12,038 nucleotides of DNA from CAZVYN01 sp964631125 (GTDB lineage Bacteria > Eisenbacteria > RBG-16-71-46 > CAIMUX01): contig CAZVYN010000099.1 in NCBI GenBank assembly GCA_964631125.1, positions 1 through 12,038 of the forward strand. Direction: 5' to 3'. The translations under genes and the position numbers were made by a program. Positions within the stretch are counted from its first letter, which is position 1, and each line of letters opens with the position of its first letter. This document shows positions 1 through 7,600 of the stretch, one piece after another. The notes beneath the pieces were generated by a model, which saw nothing but the letters and a program-made list of their open reading frames with translations, was not told where the DNA came from and ran no database searches.

Positions 1-77
1 ACCTGCGTCGCCAACAAGACCACCAACGCGCCCCACCACTCGGGACGACGCCAGAGCGCGACGAACCGATCGATCAA
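1..77 (-). CDS. Start of a probable membrane protein, truncated by window edge
   Basis: Reading leftward from a TTG at 77-75, an open frame of 25 codons reaches the window edge. Its start is a basic/aromatic segment (IDRFVALWRRPEWW) followed by a hydrophobic run (GALVVLLA), which looks like the cytoplasmic N-terminus and first transmembrane helix of an inner-membrane protein. The TTG overlaps the TGA of the sortase gene (TTGA), the usual arrangement for translationally coupled genes. There is no strong Shine-Dalgarno sequence, only GC-rich bases upstream. The RRPEW-then-hydrophobic pattern loosely resembles the region around residues 40-60 of the O-antigen ligase in this window, but that is too short to assign a family. 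Both function and start are uncertain. Confidence 0.4.
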   Translation of the reverse strand, partial: MIDRFVALWRRPEWWGALVVLLATQ

Positions 78-3000
78 CGCGAGACCGCCAGGCGGCCGAT
101 GGTCGTGCGCGCATCTCCCCCGCCGACGGGGCGCGCGGTCAGCTTGAAGAAGTAGACGCCGTTCGCGAGTCCGTCTCCGTCCGCGTCGCGCCCGCTCCAG
201 TCGAGACCTTCGTTCGCGAACCGGTCGGGCGTCAGGCGAGCGGGTCCGAGGCGCGCGATCGAGCGACCGGACGCCGTGAAGATCTGCACTTCGATCTCGG
301 CTTCATCGTTGATCTCTCCGAAGAATCCGGCCGGCCCGCTGCTCGGATTGGGGAAGACGAAGGCCGAGGCCAGCTCGAACCCGGCGTCGCCGCCGCCGGC
401 AAGGAAGAAGGAGACGGAGACCGACGACCGATTGTTCACGTTGTCCGAAGCCTCGAGGATGAGTTCGTAGCGGTGGCCCGGAGTCAGATCGGTCGGCAGG
501 CTGTACGAGATCTCGCCCGCTCGGAAATCGTCGCCGAAGGCGACGCGCGAGGCGACGTCCTCGGCGCGGATCAGAACGCCGTTCTCTTCGATGCGCGCGA
601 CGACGGAGCGAGAGCCGACGAGGCCGGTGATGTTGATCCCGCTAGAGTCGGTCAACGTCGCGACCCACTCGCTTCCGGCGGGCAGCGCCTCTGAGTCGCC
701 GTCGAACTCCAGAGTCAGGTTCGGTCCGCGCGTGTCTTCGCTGGTGGGCGCGGCTCGCTCGGGTACCGAGAGGGTCACGCGAGCGCCGCCCGCTTCTTCG
801 TCTCCGTCGGAATCGCTCGCGTAGACGAAGACCGCAGCGGGGCCGCGTTCGCCGGTCCGCAGCGCCGACGGTGTGAAGAACGAAACCGTGAATCGACCCG
901 CCTCCGCCTCCGTCTCACCTCGGTAGATCGGCGCGCCCGGCAGTTCGTAGTTCACCCGGTAGAAGACACTGTTGTACGCGACTTCGCGGCGCACCACCAC
1001 GGCCGAGTCGTAGACCTCGACCTCGACCGGTCCGTCGAAGTCGTCGCGCACGGCGCCCGACGTGTCGACGATCACTCCCTCCAACTCGACCCTCACACCG
1101 CGCGGGAGCGAATCGCCCAGCGCAGAGCCGACGGAGGAGAGTTCGAGCTCCATCTCCTGCCGGGGTGAGACGAGAGCGACCGAGGGGTCGCCGAGGAGGG
1201 CGTAGCGCCGTGAGTTGATGCTCCTTGGACTGGTCATGCGGAGCTTTCCGATGACGGCCGCTTCACCCAGAGGTCGGGCGCCGCTGGCCCTTCCTTCGGG
1301 GAAAGCGGCCTGCAGGAACGTCCGGTTCAGCTCCGCGTTGCCGTTGGAGAAGGCGACGGCCGTGGCGGCGAAGACCGCGATGGCCCCGCCGCCCGGATGC
1401 AGAACGAGCGCCTCTCCGAGACCCGGCGTGGAGTGGTCGAACTTCCCGACCGAGCAGGAGGCGGTGACGAAGAGGAAGAGTCGGTCCTCGTTGCGCAGAG
1501 AGGCCACGCCTGACAGCTCGAAGGTCCGTTCGTCGGCGATCTGCGTCTCGCTGCCGTGGCCGGTGTAATTGACCAGGAGCGTCCCGTTGGTCATGGAGAG
1601 GCGCAGCGCTTCGGCCGCGGCCGGCTTCTTGTCGTAGATGCACTCCTCGCCGTAGTCCACCAGGTAGATCTTGTCGCGTTGAATCGTGGACGGCAGCGCG
1701 ATGGCGGCCAGCGCCTCGGTCTGCGCCGTGTGCGTGTACATGAGCGGCAGGTCGAGGTTGGGACCCTGGCAGCGATCGTCCGCCACCAGCGTGGCGCGTA
1801 GTCGCCACGGATCGCGCGCGCTCTCGGTCTCGTAACTGATGATCTTCTCCACCATCACGGCGGCTTCGTTCGCCGTCCTCGCCGGCAGACGACCGAGGAA
1901 GAGATCGAGCGCGGCGTCCGTCTCACCATCCAGGTACGCGAAGTAGTCGTCCGACCCGAATTGCGGCGAGTAGGGCGAACCGACCAGCGACCGGTCGTGG
2001 TACCCCTCGAACGTCGGCACGAAATTCTGCGCCCCTTCCCGCAGGACGTCGCGGTAGTCGAAGTGGCAATCACCCAGGAGCAGGACATAGGCGGGCGCGT
2101 CTTCGGGATCCCCCCCGCTCCAGCGCTCCTTGGCGACTTGGAGGAATTGCCGGATCGCGGTGGGATCTCGGCGTCCGAACGAGAACTCGTCGAAGATGTC
2201 CTGGACGTCGATCACATCCACCACGCCGGTTCCGCGGTCGGGGAAACGGGCCGCGCGAAATGCAGCGAATTCCGCGGCCGGACCGACCAAGTCCTCGTGC
2301 GTGATGACCAACATCTGCGCCGCCGCGGTGCGGTCGCGCAGGAGCGGCGACGGAACCCGGTCCAGCTCGATCAGCGCGGGCCGCGCGAGCGCCCCCTCGG
2401 GACGCACGAGCAGCCGCGGCGGACGCTCGGCCTCGACCTCGACCGAGAAACGCGCCTCACGCGAGGCGCCGGCCGCGACGATCGCGGGGGCGATTCGTTC
2501 GGCATTCCAGACATCGTCGACCTGGTAGACCGCAACGTCGTCCCGCGTCAGCTCGGCGATCGAGAACGCGGTCGCACCCGAGTACCCGCCGACGAAGACC
2601 GAGAGGGTATCCTCGGGCGCCGCCAACGAGCGCGTGTAATCCAGCTCGATCCAACCGAGCAGGACGCGATCCACTCGCCCGGTCACGGTCGGATCGGTGT
2701 AGGGCTGGAATTGGAAGCGGAAGCGCTGCTGGGCGTCTGCCGTCAGCCAGACTCCGGTCGTGTCGATGTCGTTCCTCGTGATGCCGTTCCAGAGCCGCTC
2801 CGCGATCTGCGCTCCGTTGAGGGAGACGCGGACATGGTGATCGGGAGGCGGCGGGCTCATCCGACTGAAGACATCATTCTGTCCCCAGAGCCGCATGCGC
2901 ACGACGACCGGCTCCGCCGCGACCTGCCCCGGGAGCGTGATGGTCTGCGTGAAGTCGGTGTTGGTGGCCGAGCCGCTGAAGGAGCGCCACCAGAAGCGCT

Positions 3001-4237
3001 CCCATTGAATGCCGATCTCCTTCGGCCGCGGGTCCCAGAGGTCGCCCGTGCGATCATCTTCGAGATGGACGCGATCGACGACGGTCGTGGCGAACGGCCC
3101 GGCGCCCCCGTCACTGGCGCGAGACTCCATCCGGCGGGGCGGTCCGCTCTCGAACGAGCCGCCCCAACTGAGCCAGTAGACCCCCGTCTCCTCGAATGGA
3201 TCGCGCGTATAGCGTTCTGTGGGTGTGTCCGGTCGGCCGTACTGCCGCAGGAATCCGTCGGGGCCGAGCCCGACGAAGACGATTCGGTCGTCTCTTGCGA
3301 ACGCGCCGTCGCCGCCGTCCTCGACGCGGATCGCGACCTCCTGCATCCAGCTGTCGGCGTCTCCGACCGGCTGCCAGTCGGGGGCCGGCTGGTGATCCGA
3401 CGTGAAGAGCCGCAGCGTGAGTGGATCGACGCTGAGAAGATCGACGCCCAATTCCTCGAGATCGGCGCCGCGCACGGCGTAGACGTCTTCATGATCGATG
3501 CGCAGACGGATCCAGGGCTGATCGGTGCTCGCGAACGAATCACCGCCGCCGCGCCGCTGCGACACGATCAGCGCCCGCGGCCTTCGCGCATCCTCGATCG
3601 CTTCGGGATCGAGGAGCAGCGCTCGGTAGACCGCGTCATACGGATCGCTCGGGCGCGTCGAGCCGCCAAACGAGGCGCCCGCCTTCGGCGGCCAGGCGAC
3701 ACCCGACCCCGATGAGGTCAGCCGCGCGGTGAACGTGGCGTGCTCCAGATAGCTGAATCGTCCGTCGGCTTTGGGTTCGATGGGCAAGAACCGAACCGGC
3801 GTCGCCCAGACGTCCCGCAACCAGGTCGCCTCACCGGCCTCGATCGGGCTCGCGACGTCCTCCCGCAATCGTCCGAGGAACTCGTCCGACGCGAGCCCCT
3901 CCGGCGCGGGAAGTGTGGTTCCCTCCAGCCAGGATCCATCGACGACGAGCCGCGTTCCGGGCGGGTGCGCGATCCAGGTCGTGGAGAGCGGCACGGTCAG
4001 GCGCTCGCTGATCGGCGAGGACGCCTGGGTCGCGTCCAAGACGTGCAGCCCGGTCAGGGCGCCGTTCGGCGAATCCCGTTCCCACGTCGAGCCTTGCAGC
4101 GATCCCTCGAACGCGAAGCGGAGCTGTCCCGGCGCGTCCGGCAGGCGATAGAAGGCAGCGGGGGCCGACGCCGCCCACCAGGCCAGCCCGACGGCGGCCG
4201 TGAGCGCCGGCCGGACGACCCTAGAGAACGGGGTCAT
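74..4237 (-). CDS. porU: PorU-like type IX secretion sortase, C25 (gingipain) family cysteine peptidase
   Basis: This 1387-residue protein is probably an outer-membrane-associated C25 cysteine endopeptidase. PorU in Porphyromonas removes the C-terminal signal of T9SS cargo and attaches the cargo to anionic LPS. Residues 1-27 form a signal peptide (basic start, AVGLAWWAASAPA). Residues about 200-360 match the PorU-type N-terminal region, ending in a VYWLSWGG motif. The catalytic domain spans about 640-1010: LLLGDCHFDYRD, then NYTGHGS with His894, then VTASCSVG with Cys928 (34 residues apart, close to the 33 of RgpB), then a canonical LLGDPSVAL. A beta region follows, and residues about 1293-1387 form a FlgD-like/T9SS tail (FPNPSSG ... 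GVYFFKLT). PorU itself keeps such a tail. The start is the ATG overlapping the end of the upstream Trm112-like gene by 17 bases, with no clear Shine-Dalgarno, which suggests translational coupling. It is longer than P. gingivalis PorU (about 1,160 aa). It could instead be a secreted C25 protease with no sortase role. The family call is firm; the PorU role is inferred. Confidence 0.85.
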   Translation of the reverse strand: MTPFSRVVRPALTAAVGLAWWAASAPAAFYRLPDAPGQLRFAFEGSLQGSTWERDSPNGALTGLHVLDATQASSPISERLTVPLSTTWIAHPPGTRLVVDGSWLEGTTLPAPEGLASDEFLGRLREDVASPIEAGEATWLRDVWATPVRFLPIEPKADGRFSYLEHATFTARLTSSGSGVAWPPKAGASFGGSTRPSDPYDAVYRALLLDPEAIEDARRPRALIVSQRRGGGDSFASTDQPWIRLRIDHEDVYAVRGADLEELGVDLLSVDPLTLRLFTSDHQPAPDWQPVGDADSWMQEVAIRVEDGGDGAFARDDRIVFVGLGPDGFLRQYGRPDTPTERYTRDPFEETGVYWLSWGGSFESGPPRRMESRASDGGAGPFATTVVDRVHLEDDRTGDLWDPRPKEIGIQWERFWWRSFSGSATNTDFTQTITLPGQVAAEPVVVRMRLWGQNDVFSRMSPPPPDHHVRVSLNGAQIAERLWNGITRNDIDTTGVWLTADAQQRFRFQFQPYTDPTVTGRVDRVLLGWIELDYTRSLAAPEDTLSVFVGGYSGATAFSIAELTRDDVAVYQVDDVWNAERIAPAIVAAGASREARFSVEVEAERPPRLLVRPEGALARPALIELDRVPSPLLRDRTAAAQMLVITHEDLVGPAAEFAAFRAARFPDRGTGVVDVIDVQDIFDEFSFGRRDPTAIRQFLQVAKERWSGGDPEDAPAYVLLLGDCHFDYRDVLREGAQNFVPTFEGYHDRSLVGSPYSPQFGSDDYFAYLDGETDAALDLFLGRLPARTANEAAVMVEKIISYETESARDPWRLRATLVADDRCQGPNLDLPLMYTHTAQTEALAAIALPSTIQRDKIYLVDYGEECIYDKKPAAAEALRLSMTNGTLLVNYTGHGSETQIADERTFELSGVASLRNEDRLFLFVTASCSVGKFDHSTPGLGEALVLHPGGGAIAVFAATAVAFSNGNAELNRTFLQAAFPEGRASGARPLGEAAVIGKLRMTSPRSINSRRYALLGDPSVALVSPRQEMELELSSVGSALGDSLPRGVRVELEGVIVDTSGAVRDDFDGPVEVEVYDSAVVVRREVAYNSVFYRVNYELPGAPIYRGETEAEAGRFTVSFFTPSALRTGERGPAAVFVYASDSDGDEEAGGARVTLSVPERAAPTSEDTRGPNLTLEFDGDSEALPAGSEWVATLTDSSGINITGLVGSRSVVARIEENGVLIRAEDVASRVAFGDDFRAGEISYSLPTDLTPGHRYELILEASDNVNNRSSVSVSFFLAGGGDAGFELASAFVFPNPSSGPAGFFGEINDEAEIEVQIFTASGRSIARLGPARLTPDRFANEGLDWSGRDADGDGLANGVYFFKLTARPVGGGDARTTIGRLAVSR

Positions 4238-4400
4238 CGAGGCGCTCGGCTTCGTCGACGAGCATGATGGGGATATCGTCCTCGATCGAGTAACGGAGCC
4301 GACAGACCGGACATGTGAGCTTCTGTGCGACCGAGTCGTACTCCAGGTCGCCCTTGCACTGCGGGCAGACCAGGATGTCGAGCAGTTCTTTTGCCAGCAT
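4221..4400 (-). CDS. Trm112/YcaR-family small zinc-ribbon protein
   Basis: A 59-residue protein. It has two CxxC pairs, CPQC at residues 12-15 and CPVC at 30-33, which should hold one zinc ion. It then has the family's DDIPIMLVDEA tail, matching the D-G-I-P-hydrophobic signature of E. coli YcaR and bacterial Trm112-like proteins, which are about 60 aa long. Eukaryotic Trm112 activates several methyltransferases; bacterial members are poorly understood and may be small partner proteins. The start ATG at 4400-4398 follows a GGAG at 4414-4411 with a 10-base gap. The leader from the predicted promoter is only about 20-25 bases. The stop lies 17 bases inside the sortase gene, so both are likely on one transcript. 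In E. coli the homologue sits in the msbA-lpxK-ycaR-kdsB operon, so finding it near LPS genes is familiar. No methyltransferase partner is visible here. Confidence 0.85.
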   Translation of the reverse strand: MLAKELLDILVCPQCKGDLEYDSVAQKLTCPVCRLRYSIEDDIPIMLVDEAERLDDPVL

Positions 4401-4429
4401 CGAGAGCGCTCTCCAGGGTCAGGGACCGC

Positions 4430-4459
4430 AGGCTAACGAACGGTTCCGAACAGTGTCAA
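4430..4459 (-). promoter_or_regulatory. Predicted sigma70-type promoter for the Trm112-like/porU operon
   Basis: On the minus strand a perfect TTGACA (-35, positions 4459-4454) is followed by an 18-base spacer and TAGCCT (-10, 4435-4430), which keeps the conserved first T, A and last T of TATAAT. Transcription would start near 4423, leaving a short leader that contains the GGAG of the Trm112-like gene. The position relative to the first gene fits well. The promoter consensus of this lineage is unknown. Confidence 0.5.
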
Positions 4460-4477
4460 CGTGACCCTCTGTCACGT
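4459..4477. promoter_or_regulatory. Dyad-symmetric site between divergent operons (candidate operator)
   Basis: A perfect inverted repeat: arms ACGTGAC (4459-4465) and GTCACGT (4471-4477) around the 5-base centre CCTCT. It touches the TTGACA -35 box of the minus-strand promoter and covers the -35-like GTGACC of the plus-strand candidate, so a dimeric regulator bound here could control both directions. The half-sites resemble GTGA/TCAC of CRP-FNR proteins, but the internal spacing is 7 rather than 6, so the regulator is not identified. Confidence 0.45.
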
Positions 4478-4490
4478 CTCGTGTTAACGT
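4461..4490 (+). promoter_or_regulatory. Weak candidate promoter for the secreted C25 peptidase
   Basis: GTGACC (4461-4466, four of six bases matching TTGACA) is followed by an 18-base spacer and TAACGT (4485-4490, keeping T1, A2 and T6 of the -10 consensus). It would start transcription near 4497 and give a leader of roughly 125 bases containing the hairpin at 4512-4540. The match is poor and the region is short, so this is only the best of weak options. Confidence 0.2.
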
Positions 4491-4511
4491 CTTCTCTGCG
4501 TTGTTCCGCCC

Positions 4512-4540
4512 CCGAGTCCGCGCCTCGCGCGGACTGTCGG
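4512..4540 (+). promoter_or_regulatory. Strong hairpin in the 5' leader of the C25 peptidase gene
   Basis: Arms AGTCCGCGC (4515-4523) and GCGCGGACT (4527-4535) are perfectly complementary over 9 bp around a 3-base CTC loop. CCG (4512-4514) and CGG (4538-4540) can extend the stem past a 2-base bulge. No T-run follows, so it is not a classical terminator. It lies about 84 bases before the start codon and could stabilise the leader or act in control. Function is unknown. Confidence 0.4.
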
Positions 4541-4610
4541 GCGGCCCTCTGTTCCACTGCCACGGGTCCACACAGACGCCGTCTTGGCGCCTTCGCTTGC
4601 GTCAGCTCCT

Positions 4611-4617
4611 GGGGAGG
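4611..4617 (+). promoter_or_regulatory. Shine-Dalgarno sequence that fixes the C25 peptidase start
   Basis: GGGGAGG is followed by ATG CCC ATG. The first ATG (4618) touches the Shine-Dalgarno and is too close to be used. The second (4624) is six bases away and opens directly into a basic signal-peptide start (MSRRLRG), so 4624 is chosen. Confidence 0.7.
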
Positions 4618-4623
4618 ATGCCC

Positions 4624-7600
4624 ATGTCCCGTCGACTTCGCGGGTTCGCGCTGTTCGTTTCCGGCTGCTTCACACTGCTCTTCGCCGCGGCCCCGTCGTT
4701 CGCCGAGTGGATCCCGCTCGGTCCGGAGATGACGGACCTGCGAGTCTTGGAGTCGTCGCCCGAGCGGGTGCTGGTCGAAGTGACCGTGGCGGGAGTCGAG
4801 CGCGCAACCCACACGATCGGCGGTCAGGTCCAGTCGGCGTACGCCGTTCCCGGCGCGACGGCGTGGATGGTGGCGGGCGAACCGCAGCTCCCGCTTCTTC
4901 GGCAATCGATCTACCTCCCCGATCTGGGCGCGTACGAGGCGCGGGTGGTCGATTCGGAGTTCATCACGTTGTGGACGGAACCGATCCTGCCGTCGAAAGG
5001 ACACCTTCCCCGCAACGTCGACCCCGCGTCGGTCCCTCTGACCTGGAGCGCGGCGTACCAGCGCGATGAACTCTTCCCCGCGACGTCGGCCGAACTCCAC
5101 GAACCGTACATCGTCCGCGACTTCCGCGGCGCGGTGCTGGAGGTGCGTCCCTTCCGTTACAACGCCGTGCGCGGCGCGCTCGAGGTCACGTCGCGCATGA
5201 CGATCGAGTTGGTTCCGACCGGCGCCGCGGGCGCGAACGAAATCGCTCGCACGGTCGAGCCGACGGCGGTCGATGCGGAGTTCTACGGTATCTATCGCAC
5301 GCACTTCGAGAATTGGCCGTCCGAGCGATACACACCGATCGCCGAACCGGGACGCATGCTGATCGTGAGCCACGCCTCGCTCATGTCGGCGGCGCAGACG
5401 CTGCGCACCTGGAAGCAGGAGAAAGGCTACAAAGTCGAGTTGGTCGACATGGCCGAGATCGGTGTGACCGACGACCAGCTGAAGTTGCACATCCAGAATA
5501 TGTACGACTCGCCGGCCGGTTTGACCTACGTGCTCCTGGTGGGAGACGCCCAGGAGGTCCCCTACCCCCTCGGCCCCACGCAGAATGCGCCGTCCGACCC
5601 GATGTATTCGTTGACCGCCGGAACCGACTCCTACCCCGACCTCTTCGTTTCGCGCATCTCGGCGCAGACGTTGGCGCACGCGGACAACCAGGTGGCGAAG
5701 TTCGTCCGCTACGAGAAGGCGCCGGATGCCTCCGCGCCGGCCTCGAACTGGTACCCGAAGGGGCTCGGCATCGGCTCGGCCGACGGCTCGTGGAGCGGAT
5801 ACACCGACTGCGAGCGGCTGGAATTCATCGAGGACTACCTCTTGGGCTTCACCTACACGTCGCACCAGAAGATCTGTGACCCCGGCGCCACCGCGTCGTC
5901 GGTCACCACCGCGGTCAACGACGGGCGTTCGGTCATCAACTATATCGGGCACGCCAGCGGAACGAGCTGGACCACGACCAGCTTCAACATCAGCAACATC
6001 CATGCACTCTCGAATGGACACAAGCAGCCGTTCATCATCGACGTCTCCTGCTCGAACGGTGCGTTCAACATGAACGAGTCGTTCGCCGAGGCCTGGTTGC
6101 GCACCGGATCGGTCGCGACGCCGCGCGGCGCCATCGGCATGTATTCGTCGTCGCTGGTCTGTTCGTGGATTCCGCCCACGCAGATGCAGCTCGAGGCGAT
6201 GCGCGTCTTGGTCGAAGGCGAGACCTCCACCATGGGCGGGATCTGCTTCGCCGGCATCATGGAAGCGTTGGACTTGAATCCCGGCTACGACGGTCTGGCT
6301 CTCTTCGAGGAGTACAACGTCTTCGGCGATTGCAGCCTCCAGCTTCGCACCGCCGTCCCCACCGTGCTGCCGACGCTCGTGCACGAGGCAGAGATCGCCT
6401 CGGGTTCGACCAGTTTCGAAGTCACGGTTCCGGGTGTCACCGGCGCCCTCTGCGCGCTCTTCGCCGACGGCGTCTCGTACGGAAGCGCCTTCACCGACGA
6501 GTCCGGCCTTGCGGTCATCGCGTTGGACCCGACGCCCGAAGTCGGCGCCGTGCTCACGCTGACGGTGACCGGCTTCAACCAGATGACGACCCAGACGCCG
6601 ATCGAGGTGGTCAATCCGAGCCTGGCCAGCATCACGTTGCAGTCGTTCTCCTCGGTCGACCTGGGCGACGGCGGGACGAACGGCAAGCTCGAGGCGGGCG
6701 AGTCGATCGAACTGACCCTGACCGCGGAGAACGTCGGCATCGAGACCGCCCTCTCGCTCGTCGGCACCCTCTCCACCACGAGCAACCTGGCGTCGGTGAC
6801 CACGGCCGTCCGCGCGTTCGGCGACGTCGACCCCACCGCGACCGCACAGAACGCGGAGGCGTTCGTCGTCCAGATCTCCCCCGACGCGGCCGACGGCGAG
6901 ACGATCGAGTTCGTGGTGAACTTCCAAGCGGTCGGCGGCGCATGGGGCGGGCTCTTGTCGCTCGACATCGACGCGCCGGTGGTCACGGTCTTCGCCGTGA
7001 CGCTCGACGACTCGCAGGCGGCCACTCCGAACGGCGTCCTCGATCCGGGCGAGACGGTGGCGCTCTCGGTGGCGCTGGTCAACGGCGGCGAAGGCGATGC
7101 TTCGAATCTCGTGGCGACGCTCTCCGAACGCCTGCTCCCGGTCAGCGTGCCGCAGAGTCAGGCGACGGTCGGATACCTGGCGAGCACACAGAGCGGAGCG
7201 CTCGCGCCTGCCTTCCTGGTCGCGACCACGCCGATCGTGCAGCCCGGACAACTGATCGAATTCACGCTCGCGATGATCGACGGAAACGGCGTCTCCCAGG
7301 AAGCCGGTTTCCAGATCTACGTCGGCGGCACGACCGACGTCGCCGACGGCGGGTTGTCGCTCGTCGAGGGTCTCTCGGCGCCGTCGCCGAATCCGATCGC
7401 GCGACAGACGCAGGTCGCCTTCGCGCTCACGCGCCAGCAGCCGATCTCACTCGGCGTCTACGATGCGCGCGGCCGGCTCGTGCGATCGCTGGCGGATGGC
7501 GCGCGTCCGGCCGGTCAGCATGTCGTCGCCTGGGAAGGCCGCGACGGAAGTGGTCACTCGCTGCCCAGCGGCGTCTACTTCGTTCGACTGGTGACCGCTA

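Noticed and set aside
1961..3715. A 584-codon open frame on the plus strand opposite the sortase
   Set aside because: Same composition artefact: no motif, no ribosome binding site, and it lies wholly within a well-supported gene on the other strand.
4402..4413. Perfect 12-base palindrome GAGAGCGCTCTC overlapping the Shine-Dalgarno region of the Trm112-like gene
   Set aside because: It has no loop, so it is a poor hairpin. It is short enough to arise by chance, and no second copy was noticed.
4459..4477. Dyad as a CRP site
   Set aside because: CRP half-sites are GTGA-N6-TCAC; here the spacing is seven bases and the flanking T/A bases are missing, so it is kept only as an unidentified dyad.
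4501..4623. Upstream extension of the protease to a TTG at 4501, or start at ATG 4618
   Set aside because: The extension would put 41 Arg/Pro-rich residues before a clear signal peptide and cover the leader hairpin. ATG 4618 touches the Shine-Dalgarno; ATG 4624 has proper spacing.
4624..4704. Lipobox (VSGC, Cys15) or twin-arginine signal in the protease N-terminus
   Set aside because: The hydrophobic run continues well past Cys15 to an SFA-E cleavage site, which fits signal peptidase I better. The RR pair lacks the rest of a Tat motif.
4456..7251. A 931-codon open frame on the minus strand opposite the secreted protease
   Set aside because: Its product is an Arg/Asp/Gly-rich string without domains or hydrophobic core pattern. 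It mirrors the protease gene, whose catalytic motifs and signal peptide are unambiguous. Long antisense frames are expected at this GC content.
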